Under the pieces are notes generated by a model. The model worked only from the letters and a program-made list of their open reading frames with translations. It made no database searches and had not been told where the DNA came from. This document shows, one piece after another, positions 26,152 to 34,598 of a DNA stretch of 64,000 bases (position 1 is the stretch's first letter; each line of letters starts with the position of its first letter). The stretch lies in assembly GCA_902785825.1 (NCBI GenBank), contig CACZZZ010000002.1, positions 1 through 64,000 of the forward strand, given 5' to 3'. The DNA is from an uncultured Bacteroidia bacterium (GTDB lineage: Bacteria > Bacteroidota > Bacteroidia > Bacteroidales > UBA932). A program made the translations under genes and the position numbers.

Positions 26152-29100
26152 GTGAGCAAGCGTGGAAAGCATCCTGTCCTAAAGATCATCCTCTGGTCTG
26201 TCCTGGGGTTGGCCATAGTTGTTTTCGCCACCATACAGGTGGCGCTAAGCCCGAAGTACCTGACGCAGATGGCCAACAAGTTCGCCACGGAATTCGTGGA
26301 CGGGGACGTGGAGTTCAAGAACATCAAAGCATCTGTTTTCAGGAGCTTTCCTAACCTCAACGTCACTGCCGAAGGTCTTTCCGTGGTGGGCCGGGATCCC
26401 TCCGACACCCTTGCGAGCCTGAGACGTTTGAGCCTGTCCCTGAACTACATGGAAGCCATCAGTGGCCGGATAAAAATCCACCACGCCACACTTGAGCACC
26501 CAAGGTTATTACTTCACCAGTACGATTCGACCCGTGCCAACTGGGATATAATTAAGATTCCGTCCAGCGAGGACACCTCGTCCTTCGAGATGCCCCCTGT
26601 CTCGGTCGGGAAGATCAGCCTCGAGGATTCTCCTTATATCGAATATTCAAGCGTCCCTGACTCGGTCAGCATGGCGGCCGCCCTGGACCATCTCACGATA
26701 AAAAGCCACCGCGGGAAATACGCCATCGACCTCAGCTCTGGTTTTTCTATCGACACGAAGGCCACCGGAAAGATGGATTTGCCCATTGCCCTGGAAGCCG
26801 ACCTTTCCCCCGACTTTGAGAATAAACTATTCACTCTCAACAGTTTGAAAGCCTCAGTGGCCATGCTGGACCTCATTGGGAAAGGTTTGGTGGACATGTC
26901 CGCCGACAGTATATTCGTAAAAGCCGCCGCATCGGTCGAAAACGAGCCGGTGAAAGAGGTGACCGCATATTTCGGAGACAACTTCCCGATCCTGAAAAAG
27001 CTGGACACCGACGCCGCCGTGTCGATTGACGCCGCCTGCGAAGGCTACCTGAATCCTTCGAGCGGGAGACTGCCGGAGATTACCGCCACCATTCTCGTTC
27101 CCGAATCCAAGATAGCCTGGCAAGATATAGATGAGAAAGGAAGGTTCGATCTCGAGGCTACCGCCACCTACAAGGACGGAAGCCTCTCCGCCAAGGTCCC
27201 GGACCTGTCTTTCAAGATCAATGGAGCGGACATCGATCTTAAAGGCTCGTCAGACGACCTGATGAGCGGCGATCCGCTCCTCAGACTTGACAGCAAGGTC
27301 CATCTGGTGCTGGACTCTCTGATGAGATTCCTTCCCGCGGGAACAGACATAAGCGCCCGTGGAAATCTGGACGGGAACGTGAAGGGCAGTTTCAAGCTCT
27401 CCCAGCTTGATCTCTACAATTTCGACAAGATCGGCATCCAAGGCGCTCTTTCCAGTAACGGAATCAAGATCAGGGCTTTCGGAGACACCTTGAACGCTTT
27501 CCTGGGAAGGACTTCACTGTCGCTTGGACCTTTGGAGGCTGAGGCCGACTCAGCCTCAAGGCATGTGGGTCTGTCAGCGGCTGTGGACAGCTTGTCCGCC
27601 CAGTACGGTCCATCGACATATTTCAGGGGCCGGGGAATACGCCTTACCGCCCGCAATTCCGAAGAGACCGTAAAGGGGACAAAGAACCGTCATCCACTGA
27701 CCGGCAGATTGGTTATCGGCTCGTTCGGGATGATGGATGCGGATTCCAGCTTCGTGGGACTCAGAGACTCAAGGAACACTTACAAGATTTACCAGGCTCC
27801 CAAGAATGGGGAGACGACTCCTTACCTTCATGTAAGCAGTGATAATAAGAGGATATTCATCAGGGAGAGCGTGAACCGGTATTCCCTTGACGGAGCGACA
27901 TTGAACGTCTCCGCCCAGCCAGCCTCACAAGAGGCTCAATCAAGGAAAAGGACGGCAGGCAGGGACTCTCTCAGAAGGGTAAGGCCGGATTTCCTGTCAG
28001 AGAAGGATTTCGAGAAAAAAGACATCCATATAAGCCTTGGAGAGACTGTCGCCCAGTTTATCAAGGAATGGGACCTCTCCGGAAGCCTGAGAATCCGGGA
28101 AGGCAAGGTCATCACGCCATATTTCCCGCTTGAAAACAAATTGGCCGGACTTAACGGCAACTTCACAAACAACAAGATAGACCTCACGTCCTTGACAGTC
28201 AATACCGGGACCTCGGATATCTCCGCAAATGGAAGTCTCTCCGGTCTGAGAAGAGTCCTTACCTCCTCAAGGGGGCGCCTCACGCTTGACCTGAATCTTA
28301 GTTCCAATGTGATTGACCTGAACGAGATCCTGCTTGCAATGAACGCTGGAGGGCAATATGTCCCTCCCGCCGAGAAAGCCGCCTTGTCTGAAATCGACGA
28401 CGCCTCCTACATGCGTGAGGTGAGGAAAGAAGCCGCTCGGGACACGGCCGCATCCGGAGCCCTTTTAGTGGTACCGGCCAACCTCAACGCCAAAGTCGGC
28501 ATCCAGGCCGGAACAATCAAGTATTCCGACCTTGAGACATCCTTCGCCTCAACAGAGCTCGAGATGAAAGAAAGGTGCGTCCAGATGACAAACACCTTCG
28601 CCATGACGAACATGGGAGAGGTCTTCCTGGAAGGTTTCTACTCCACACGCACGAAAAAGGATATGGCCGCGGGGTTTGACCTGATGCTATCCAACATCAC
28701 CGCAGAGAAGGTCATCCAGTTATTCCCGGCCGTGGACAGCCTTATGCCGATGTTAAAGGCTTTCGGAGGCCTTCTGGACTGCCAAATAGCAGCGACGGCT
28801 TCGATTGACACCTCAATGAATATAATCCTCCCGTCAATGAAAGGAATGATCAAGATTGACGGGAGAAACCTGACCCTATCGGAGAGCGAGGATCTCGACA
28901 AACTCCGCAAGACCTTGAGATTCAAGGACAGGGACTCGAGCTATATCGACAAGATGTCAGTCCGGGGAATAGTCAAGGAGAACCAGCTGGAGGTGTTCCC
29001 GTTTATTCTCAACGTTGATCGTTACATTCTCGCTCTCAATGGTTTACAAGGCTTTGACCAACGATTCAAATACCATGTGGCGGCTATCAGGTCTCCCCTG

Positions 29101-29427
29101 CCTTTCAAATTCGGAGTCAACCTTGGAGGAACCTTCTCCGACTGGAAATGGAAACTCGGCAAAGCCAAATACAAGAGCGTGAAAATACCGATTTTCGACG
29201 ATGAGGTGGACGGGGTAAGGCTCAACCTTATCAGCTCTATCCACAACATCTTTGACCGGGGCATTGAGAATGCCATCAAGCGTAATGAGGAAGCCCAACA
29301 AGCGATCGAGGACAAGAAGGCCGAGATCTCTTACACCGGGGTGGAAGAGACAGAAGAGCTCTCGGAGAGCATGAAGAAAGAATTGGAGGCGCTGGAGGCG
29401 GAAGATTCTTCGCTTCGCTCAGAATGA
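26152..29427 (+). CDS. AsmA-like envelope protein
   Basis: About 1091 residues. There is no ATG at the N-terminus; GTG at 26152 is preferred over GTG at 26146 because the latter overlaps the promoter box. One membrane helix near the start (IILWSVLGLAIVVFATIQVAL) is followed by KYLTQMANKFATEFVDGDVEFKNIKAS, the AsmA-type opening, and a very long beta-rich body. The AsmA-like C-terminal region has LSGSLRIREGKVITPYFPL and FILNVDRYILALNGLQGFD. AsmA/TamB/YhdP relatives are thought to bridge the periplasm and carry phospholipid or assist outer-membrane assembly. The last residues (EDSSLRSE) are encoded by the 26-nt repeat. Confidence 0.85.
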   Translation: MSKRGKHPVLKIILWSVLGLAIVVFATIQVALSPKYLTQMANKFATEFVDGDVEFKNIKASVFRSFPNLNVTAEGLSVVGRDPSDTLASLRRLSLSLNYMEAISGRIKIHHATLEHPRLLLHQYDSTRANWDIIKIPSSEDTSSFEMPPVSVGKISLEDSPYIEYSSVPDSVSMAAALDHLTIKSHRGKYAIDLSSGFSIDTKATGKMDLPIALEADLSPDFENKLFTLNSLKASVAMLDLIGKGLVDMSADSIFVKAAASVENEPVKEVTAYFGDNFPILKKLDTDAAVSIDAACEGYLNPSSGRLPEITATILVPESKIAWQDIDEKGRFDLEATATYKDGSLSAKVPDLSFKINGADIDLKGSSDDLMSGDPLLRLDSKVHLVLDSLMRFLPAGTDISARGNLDGNVKGSFKLSQLDLYNFDKIGIQGALSSNGIKIRAFGDTLNAFLGRTSLSLGPLEAEADSASRHVGLSAAVDSLSAQYGPSTYFRGRGIRLTARNSEETVKGTKNRHPLTGRLVIGSFGMMDADSSFVGLRDSRNTYKIYQAPKNGETTPYLHVSSDNKRIFIRESVNRYSLDGATLNVSAQPASQEAQSRKRTAGRDSLRRVRPDFLSEKDFEKKDIHISLGETVAQFIKEWDLSGSLRIREGKVITPYFPLENKLAGLNGNFTNNKIDLTSLTVNTGTSDISANGSLSGLRRVLTSSRGRLTLDLNLSSNVIDLNEILLAMNAGGQYVPPAEKAALSEIDDASYMREVRKEAARDTAASGALLVVPANLNAKVGIQAGTIKYSDLETSFASTELEMKERCVQMTNTFAMTNMGEVFLEGFYSTRTKKDMAAGFDLMLSNITAEKVIQLFPAVDSLMPMLKAFGGLLDCQIAATASIDTSMNIILPSMKGMIKIDGRNLTLSESEDLDKLRKTLRFKDRDSSYIDKMSVRGIVKENQLEVFPFILNVDRYILALNGLQGFDQRFKYHVAAIRSPLPFKFGVNLGGTFSDWKWKLGKAKYKSVKIPIFDDEVDGVRLNLISSIHNIFDRGIENAIKRNEEAQQAIEDKKAEISYTGVEETEELSESMKKELEALEAEDSSLRSE

Positions 29428-29428
29428 C
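29403..29428. repeat. 26-nt hairpin repeat, copy 2 (end of AsmA-like gene)
   Basis: Identical to copy 1 at 9177-9202 and in the same orientation. It supplies the last codons and the TGA stop of the AsmA-like gene and lies 30 nt before tRNA-Leu. Confidence 0.85.
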
Positions 29429-29438
29429 AAAAATTGAT

Positions 29439-29446
29439 TATATTTG
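29439..29446 (+). promoter_or_regulatory. -7 box TATATTTG before tRNA-Leu
   Basis: Perfect TAnnTTTG. The start point would fall a few bases later, leaving a short 5' leader before the tRNA at 29459. Confidence 0.65.
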
Positions 29447-29458
29447 CAGTCCGTTAAT

Positions 29459-29538
29459 GCGGGTGTGTTGGAACTGGTAGACAAGCCAGACTTAGGATCT
29501 GGTGCTTCGGCGTATGGGTTCGAGTCCCTTCACCCGCA
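29459..29538 (+). tRNA. tRNA-Leu (anticodon UAG)
   Basis: Acceptor GCGGGTG pairs with CACCCGC, discriminator A. Anticodon stem CCAGA/TCTGG with loop CTTAGGA gives TAG, reading CUN leucine codons. The extra arm (TGCTTCGGCGTA) is of class II size and the T-loop GGTTCGAGTCC is canonical. The CCA end is not encoded (CAA follows the discriminator). Confidence 0.95.
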
Positions 29539-29561
29539 CAAAAACTGGACAATGTTTTTCA

Positions 29562-30509
29562 TCACGTCCCTTTCACGAGCTTTTTGCGAATGAGGAAAAG
29601 GCGCTCCGCGCGCAGATAATCGTAAAGACTCTCGATTATCATATTCAAGAAAAACCAAAGGCCGCCCCCCTTATACCATCTACCACGTCCTCTTTGAGTC
29701 AAAACCAACTCAGAGAGGCGTTCTACTGATTCGCGGTCACTGACAAAAGAGACTTGCCGGTTATCGCGGAACTTGCTTTCATCAACCTTAGATAGAAAGA
29801 GGAACTTCACATGGTCAGTAACTTCCCCGCGGCCTCCTCCAACATCGATTAGAGGATCAGCCAACCGGTGAAGCTTGCCCCAAGAGCGTCTTCCGATTTT
29901 AAATTCCCGGCGGTAAAACACTTCAGCACCGCCCAGATCCGGCTCTTCGCCCCCAGGCCATACGCAAAGGACACCCAATTCTTTCAACCACCGGACCCCT
30001 TCGAGAGCGGTTAGGTCAGCCGCACGCGAAGTCATTCCATGTTTTGTGAAAAAGTCATAAGGGAACCTTTCTCCAGCCACATCCGGAAATGAACACACCA
30101 CCACATTCTTTCCATAGTAAGCGAGTGTGGAAATCCGATGAGCTCCGTCCAACAAGACATTCTCTCTTCCCAAAGGGACAATAGAGACGGAACGATCGAA
30201 CTCCTGCGAGGAAAAACTGTCTATCAACGAGTCAAACACCTCGAAATGGGCAGCGAAACTACTCTTCTCTTCTTCTTTCCCCCACTCTTTACCCAATGGG
30301 ACCAACACTCTCAGATTCTCATAATACACCCTCCTGGCCAGATGAGGCCTTGAATCCCGATTCCCGATATAGAAAAGCTTCGCGAAGAGGTCAAAACGTC
30401 CGGCATCCAACAAACTCACAGCCGGAACACTCGCGATTTCGTATTTCTTGCCTTTCAGGCCATATTTCCTTATCCAGTACGGATGAATCAAATCAAGAGG
30501 ATCAATCAT
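29562..30509 (-). CDS. Unknown protein with stand-alone DGxHR domain
   Basis: 315 residues from ATG 30509. No family recognised with certainty. Its centre has VLLDGAHRISTLAYYGKNV, resembling the DGxHR motif of ParB/sulfiredoxin-like folds, then EVFYRREFKIG and a C-terminal LSELVLTQRGRGRWYKGGGL and a hydrophobic helix. The same order of motifs forms the C-terminal part of the GT2 fusion at 47394-49322 (PLDGSHIVAAASYYGREV, YSREFNLG, LTWKGRREWYLGGGL), so the two are homologous. Last gene of the polysaccharide run, 5 nt after the stop of the full-length UDP-xylose synthase frame. A role in glycan assembly or its control is inference only. Confidence 0.7.
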   Translation of the reverse strand: MIDPLDLIHPYWIRKYGLKGKKYEIASVPAVSLLDAGRFDLFAKLFYIGNRDSRPHLARRVYYENLRVLVPLGKEWGKEEEKSSFAAHFEVFDSLIDSFSSQEFDRSVSIVPLGRENVLLDGAHRISTLAYYGKNVVVCSFPDVAGERFPYDFFTKHGMTSRAADLTALEGVRWLKELGVLCVWPGGEEPDLGGAEVFYRREFKIGRRSWGKLHRLADPLIDVGGGRGEVTDHVKFLFLSKVDESKFRDNRQVSFVSDRESVERLSELVLTQRGRGRWYKGGGLWFFLNMIIESLYDYLRAERLFLIRKKLVKGT

Positions 30510-30514
30510 AAGAC

Positions 30515-31453
30515 TCAAAGGGAAAGGACCTTCCGGAAATATGATATAACCTCATCCAGTCCCTCGTCCAGGGAGACCTTCGGTTCCCAGCCGAGTTCTT
30601 TCTTCGCGAGAGTTATGTCCGGACGACGCATCTTTGGATCGTCATCCGGAAGAGGTTTGAATACTATCTAGCTCGTACCACCGACTTTGGAAAGGACTTT
30701 CTCAGCGAGCTCAATCATGGTGAACTCACCAGGATTCCCAAGATTGACGGGACCGGTGAATCCTTTTGGCGTCGCCATCATCCGGATCATGCCTTCCACC
30801 AGGTCGGAGACAAACTGGAAAGAACGGGTCTGAGTTCCGTCGCCATATATTGTAAGATCCTCTCCTTTAAGAGCCTGAACGACAAAATTAGAGACCACAC
30901 GACCGTCATTGACAGCCATCCTCGGACCGTAGGTGTTGAATATTCTTATCACCTTGACATCGACTCCGTGGATCCTGTGATAATCGAAGCACAGGGACTC
31001 GGCGCAACGCTTGCCCTCGTCATAGCAGGACCTGATACCTATGGGATTGACATTCCCCCAATAGCTTTCCTCCTGGGGATGCCGGGCGGGATCACCATAA
31101 ACCTCTGAAGTGGAAGCCTGGAGTATCTTCGCCTTGGTTCTCTTGGCCAGTCCCAACATGTTGAAAGTCCCTATGACAGATGTTTTTGTAGTCTGGATAG
31201 GGTCATATTGGTAAAAGACCGGTGAAGCGGGGCAGGCGAGGTTATAGATCTCATCAATCTCTGCCCTGTAAGGCTCAGTGACGTCATGACGCACCAACTC
31301 AAACCCTGGATGACCGATCAGGTGCCAGATATTTGACTTCGAGCCGCTATAGAAATTATCAAGGCATATCACGGCGTTTCCTTCTTCCACAAGACGTTCG
31401 CAAAGATGCGAACCTATAAAGCCGGCACCGCCGGTAACCAAAATCTGCTTCAT
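30515..31453 (-). pseudogene. UDP-glucuronate decarboxylase (UDP-xylose synthase) with internal amber codon
   Basis: The first 261 codons are a normal extended SDR: NAD-binding [15 protein letters not shown], the ASTSEVYGD strand, YDEGK with the catalytic Tyr and Lys, and [10 protein letters not shown]. At 30670-30668 the frame meets TAG where Lys (AAG) is expected in GGTSKIVFK; one base change would explain it. The same frame then continues for 50 family-like codons ([24 protein letters not shown]...) to TGA at 30517-30515. Full length would be 312 residues, the normal size. It overlaps the GT2 upstream by ATGA. The enzyme makes UDP-xylose from UDP-glucuronate; the truncated form is probably inactive unless the codon is read through or is a sequencing error. 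Confidence 0.85.
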
Positions 31454-32121
31454 TTCCTCATCATTTTTAGCCTCTCCCTGAGAATGGAGGCGTAGTCCTT
31501 GAATTCTGTTCCCTTATTTGTCTTCCCGAAATTTGAATTATGGAGACGCCGGTCCGTAGAGACGATCGCCAATTTCTTAATACTAAAGCCTTTCGCCCCC
31601 ATCTTAGAGGCCCACTCTATGATCTCGCCGGTATTCCTGGACTCTGAGAAAGGGCCGATAGCCTCAAACACGGATCTGCGGATAAGAATAGCTCCCGTGA
31701 ACAATCCGTAATATGGCTCCGGACGTACGACAGTCCCCGGCAATGAGCCGATCTCAGGTGAGATGAAATCTTTCACCATCGCTTGCACCGCCGAGATTCC
31801 CGGATCCGCCTCCAGCGCCTCACACAACACTTTCAAGACGCCCGGACGCATCACATCATCATGATCCATAAACATGACGTACTCCCCTTTCGCATTGGCC
31901 AGGCCGGTATTCTTCGCAGCCACCTGACCCTTGCAGACAGGATGAGAGACAACCTCACAACCATAGCTTGACGCTATGGCCGGAGTGTCATCAGTCGAGC
32001 CGTCATCTACCACGATTATCTGCAAAGGGAAATCTTCCTGTCCTTGAAGACTTTCCAAAGCCTCCCGCAGATAGTTCGAGCCGTTTTTGACAGGAATTAT
32101 TACAGAAACAAGTTTCTTCAC
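31450..32121 (-). CDS. Family 2 glycosyltransferase, short
   Basis: 223 residues, likely GTG start (GTG AAG AAA). GT-A fold: [32 protein letters not shown], and the metal-binding region [12 protein letters not shown]. It is shorter than the other GT2 proteins of the locus and lacks their C-terminal extension. A perfect TAAATTTG box ends 4 nt before the GTG, so this gene may have its own leaderless promoter inside the locus. It overlaps the UDP-xylose synthase start by 4 nt. The sugar donor cannot be told from sequence. Confidence 0.88.
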   Translation of the reverse strand: MKKLVSVIIPVKNGSNYLREALESLQGQEDFPLQIIVVDDGSTDDTPAIASSYGCEVVSHPVCKGQVAAKNTGLANAKGEYVMFMDHDDVMRPGVLKVLCEALEADPGISAVQAMVKDFISPEIGSLPGTVVRPEPYYGLFTGAILIRRSVFEAIGPFSESRNTGEIIEWASKMGAKGFSIKKLAIVSTDRRLHNSNFGKTNKGTEFKDYASILRERLKMMRK

Positions 32122-32125
32122 AAGC

Positions 32126-32133
32126 CAAATTTA
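32126..32133 (-). promoter_or_regulatory. Internal -7 box TAAATTTG before the short GT2
   Basis: TAnnTTTG followed by GCTT and the GTG start, the same 4-nt spacing as at murI and engB. It lies in the 50-nt gap after the beta-helix/CheR gene, the widest gap within the polysaccharide run. Confidence 0.55.
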
Positions 32134-32171
32134 CAGATCTTTACGCGAAAATAATGAAAAAAGGTGGAAAA

Positions 32172-34598
32172 TCAAGGTTTTGGCAGCTTGTGATAGATGC
32201 AACTGGCATCGATCTGCTCCAATCCGATAGAATCCGGATCATGAATGATCTCCCTCTTCAAGTCGTCCGAGACGACAAGATAGCCTCCATCGACCAGAGA
32301 CTCGGCTAGTTTGGTCTGAACCTGCCGTTTGGTGTCTTCCTCGAAGAATTTGATGACATTCCGGCAAAGAATAAGGTCAAAGCCCCGTGGATATTCATCC
32401 GTCAAAAGATTCTGGAGACCGAATCGGACCATTTCACGCAAACTGGACGGGATCAGAAGCTTAAGAGACTTCATCGCGGCATTTTCATCAGGAATACAAG
32501 TCTTCACATAATGCCTGTATTCAGGAGGAATCTCACCAATCAGTCTCAGCGGGTAAACTCCCTCTCTGGATTGCTCTATCATCGCGGGATTATAATCTGT
32601 GGCGAGGATCTCTATTTTCTCGGCAGGCAGGAAATCAAGCAGAACCATAAGTATGCTATAAACCTCCTTCCCTTCAGAGCATCCCGCACACCACACACGG
32701 ATCTTTTCCTTTGATGAGTCCTGGAACGCCCCGCGGCAGACCTCCCGCAACCGCGGCCATATCGCCCCGCGGAAAAAATGCGACCCGGAAAAAGTCAGGT
32801 TGCTTTTTAACTTTTCAAGCGCATCATGGTCAGAGGCCACAAAATCATAATACTTCTTCAGCGACCAGAAACCATTGATGAGCCCCTGTCTGCAGAGTTG
32901 GGGATAAACCTGCACCGGGTAATAAGAACTGATCTCCGGAATAAGCTCCTCAAACTTCCTTACGACAGACCGGTTGTTACTGAATGGATTCCGGAACATG
33001 ATACCTGGCAGGAACTTGCGTTCCAGATAGAGCTTAAACTGGTGCGCTTTAGCCTTAGTTTTATCAAAGGTCGTGAGTTCGCACTCCTCAATCTTGAAAT
33101 CCGTGGGATTGTCCCAAGCTTCGCATAGGCTTAAAACCACTCCCGGATTACTGTTGTCGTCAAATCCGATCCTGACGTTGTGATGGGCGGCGCATCTTGA
33201 GACGCGGTGAGCCACTTTCTGCCCTTCACCTCCGAGTTTGAACCCTATCCCCGTCTTCGCTCCATCGGACGGGCGATCCTCTCCGCTCAGCCATCCATTG
33301 TAAAAGGCTTCGCAGTTTTCGAGCGCAACAGGAGCGATGGGACCGAGGTTGCTCTTGGTGTAAAGGTCGAACCCGTCATCAATATTATGGTAAGACCCGC
33401 AATAATAAAAACCGTTTCCCTTGCCGACTGATAACTTGGCTCCGAAACCGTCGGCGTTGCGCCGGACACTGTCACAATTATCATGGGAGACGCACCTCTC
33501 AATTCTGTTCCGGCGTGGCCAATCCTTCTTGGAAACACCTGGAAATGAGCAAATAAGCATCCCAGTATCACAATTAAACAAGGCCTCACACTTATTAATC
33601 AGATTGTCAGACCCACACACGAACAACCCGCAGGAAGGAGAATTACGGAACACTATTCCCTTCAAGATCCACCATTTTCCTCTCAAAGTCATGACCGGGA
33701 GTTTAACGGCGAATGAAGAGCCGTCAATGATGACTTTCCCCGGATGCTCAGCCCGAAGAGTTATCGGCTTACCCCTCTCGCCGGATTTGGTCTCGGGAAT
33801 ATAATAAGGCCCACCTTTGTAAACTCCGTCGGGAAGCACGATCTCGTCTCCTGGCGATGCTCCGGCTATAGCCGCTGCCAGATCAACAGGATCGTCTGTG
33901 GAAGAAGAGTTAGCAGCCGAGATAAGAGTATGGTCGAATGGATAATCGGGAAAATGATTCTTGATAGCTTTCATTGGAGTATGACGTACTGAAGAACCTT
34001 TATTCACGTTTAAAACAATATCGGAGACTTTGATATTGATGTCTCCCGCCACGGCGAATCCGATGTAAATCTTTTCCTTATCCTGCCGCAAGAGAAAATC
34101 ATGTCCCGGGAAATCGATGGATTCCTTTTCCTCTCCGACAAACATCGAAGCGCGGAAGCCATCATCTGTTTTCTCCAACTGAAGGCGTCTTTTATCGCCT
34201 GTCCCAATAACGTCCGAGCCATCTTGCGTAGGGAAAAGTCTGGACGGATCCAACTTCCTACGGCCTTTTTCTGGCAAGGCTGAATGATCGACATATCCTC
34301 CGACGACACGGACCCCATAGGAATAATTATGTCCGTCTATTGAGCGGAAACGCCCGACCATCAAGTGGTTCCGATGGCGGGAAGCCGTACTTGGGCTCGC
34401 TACCGTGTCCACTGCGGCGATCCCATAACCTGACTGGAAATCAGCCCCGGCGGCATCCTCAACCTCAAAAGTCGCAGAGAGACTAAAGTCTTCCTTATAA
34501 GGGTCAATCTCGATGTAGGTAAACCTGATGCTGTCCTGCGAGTCAGCCAGTTTGCCTCCATCTTTGCGGCCAAGGGTTGTAGTCTTCCAATTATTCAT
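32172..34598 (-). CDS. PL9-like pectate-lyase beta-helix fused to CheR-type methyltransferase
   Basis: 808 residues from ATG 34598, overlapping the upstream GT-C gene by 8 nt. Residues about 1-205: beta-sandwich-like region of unknown type. About 235-520: right-handed beta-helix closely resembling family PL9 pectate lyases, with NADGFGAKL, DDGFDLYTK and GIGFKLGGEG, which match the calcium Asp sites and catalytic Lys of PelL as I remember them. About 545-800: CheR-like, with the N-terminal helical part (LTFSGSHFFRG), SAM loop WCAGCSEGKEVYSI, LATDYNPAMIEQSREGVY and FDLILCRNVIKFF. No signal peptide or membrane helix, so apparently cytosolic. CheR normally methylates Glu carboxylates; a uronate or protein carboxyl target is conceivable here. 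Chemistry unproven. Confidence 0.85.
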   Translation of the reverse strand: MNNWKTTTLGRKDGGKLADSQDSIRFTYIEIDPYKEDFSLSATFEVEDAAGADFQSGYGIAAVDTVASPSTASRHRNHLMVGRFRSIDGHNYSYGVRVVGGYVDHSALPEKGRRKLDPSRLFPTQDGSDVIGTGDKRRLQLEKTDDGFRASMFVGEEKESIDFPGHDFLLRQDKEKIYIGFAVAGDINIKVSDIVLNVNKGSSVRHTPMKAIKNHFPDYPFDHTLISAANSSSTDDPVDLAAAIAGASPGDEIVLPDGVYKGGPYYIPETKSGERGKPITLRAEHPGKVIIDGSSFAVKLPVMTLRGKWWILKGIVFRNSPSCGLFVCGSDNLINKCEALFNCDTGMLICSFPGVSKKDWPRRNRIERCVSHDNCDSVRRNADGFGAKLSVGKGNGFYYCGSYHNIDDGFDLYTKSNLGPIAPVALENCEAFYNGWLSGEDRPSDGAKTGIGFKLGGEGQKVAHRVSRCAAHHNVRIGFDDNSNPGVVLSLCEAWDNPTDFKIEECELTTFDKTKAKAHQFKLYLERKFLPGIMFRNPFSNNRSVVRKFEELIPEISSYYPVQVYPQLCRQGLINGFWSLKKYYDFVASDHDALEKLKSNLTFSGSHFFRGAIWPRLREVCRGAFQDSSKEKIRVWCAGCSEGKEVYSILMVLLDFLPAEKIEILATDYNPAMIEQSREGVYPLRLIGEIPPEYRHYVKTCIPDENAAMKSLKLLIPSSLREMVRFGLQNLLTDEYPRGFDLILCRNVIKFFEEDTKRQVQTKLAESLVDGGYLVVSDDLKREIIHDPDSIGLEQIDASCIYHKLPKP

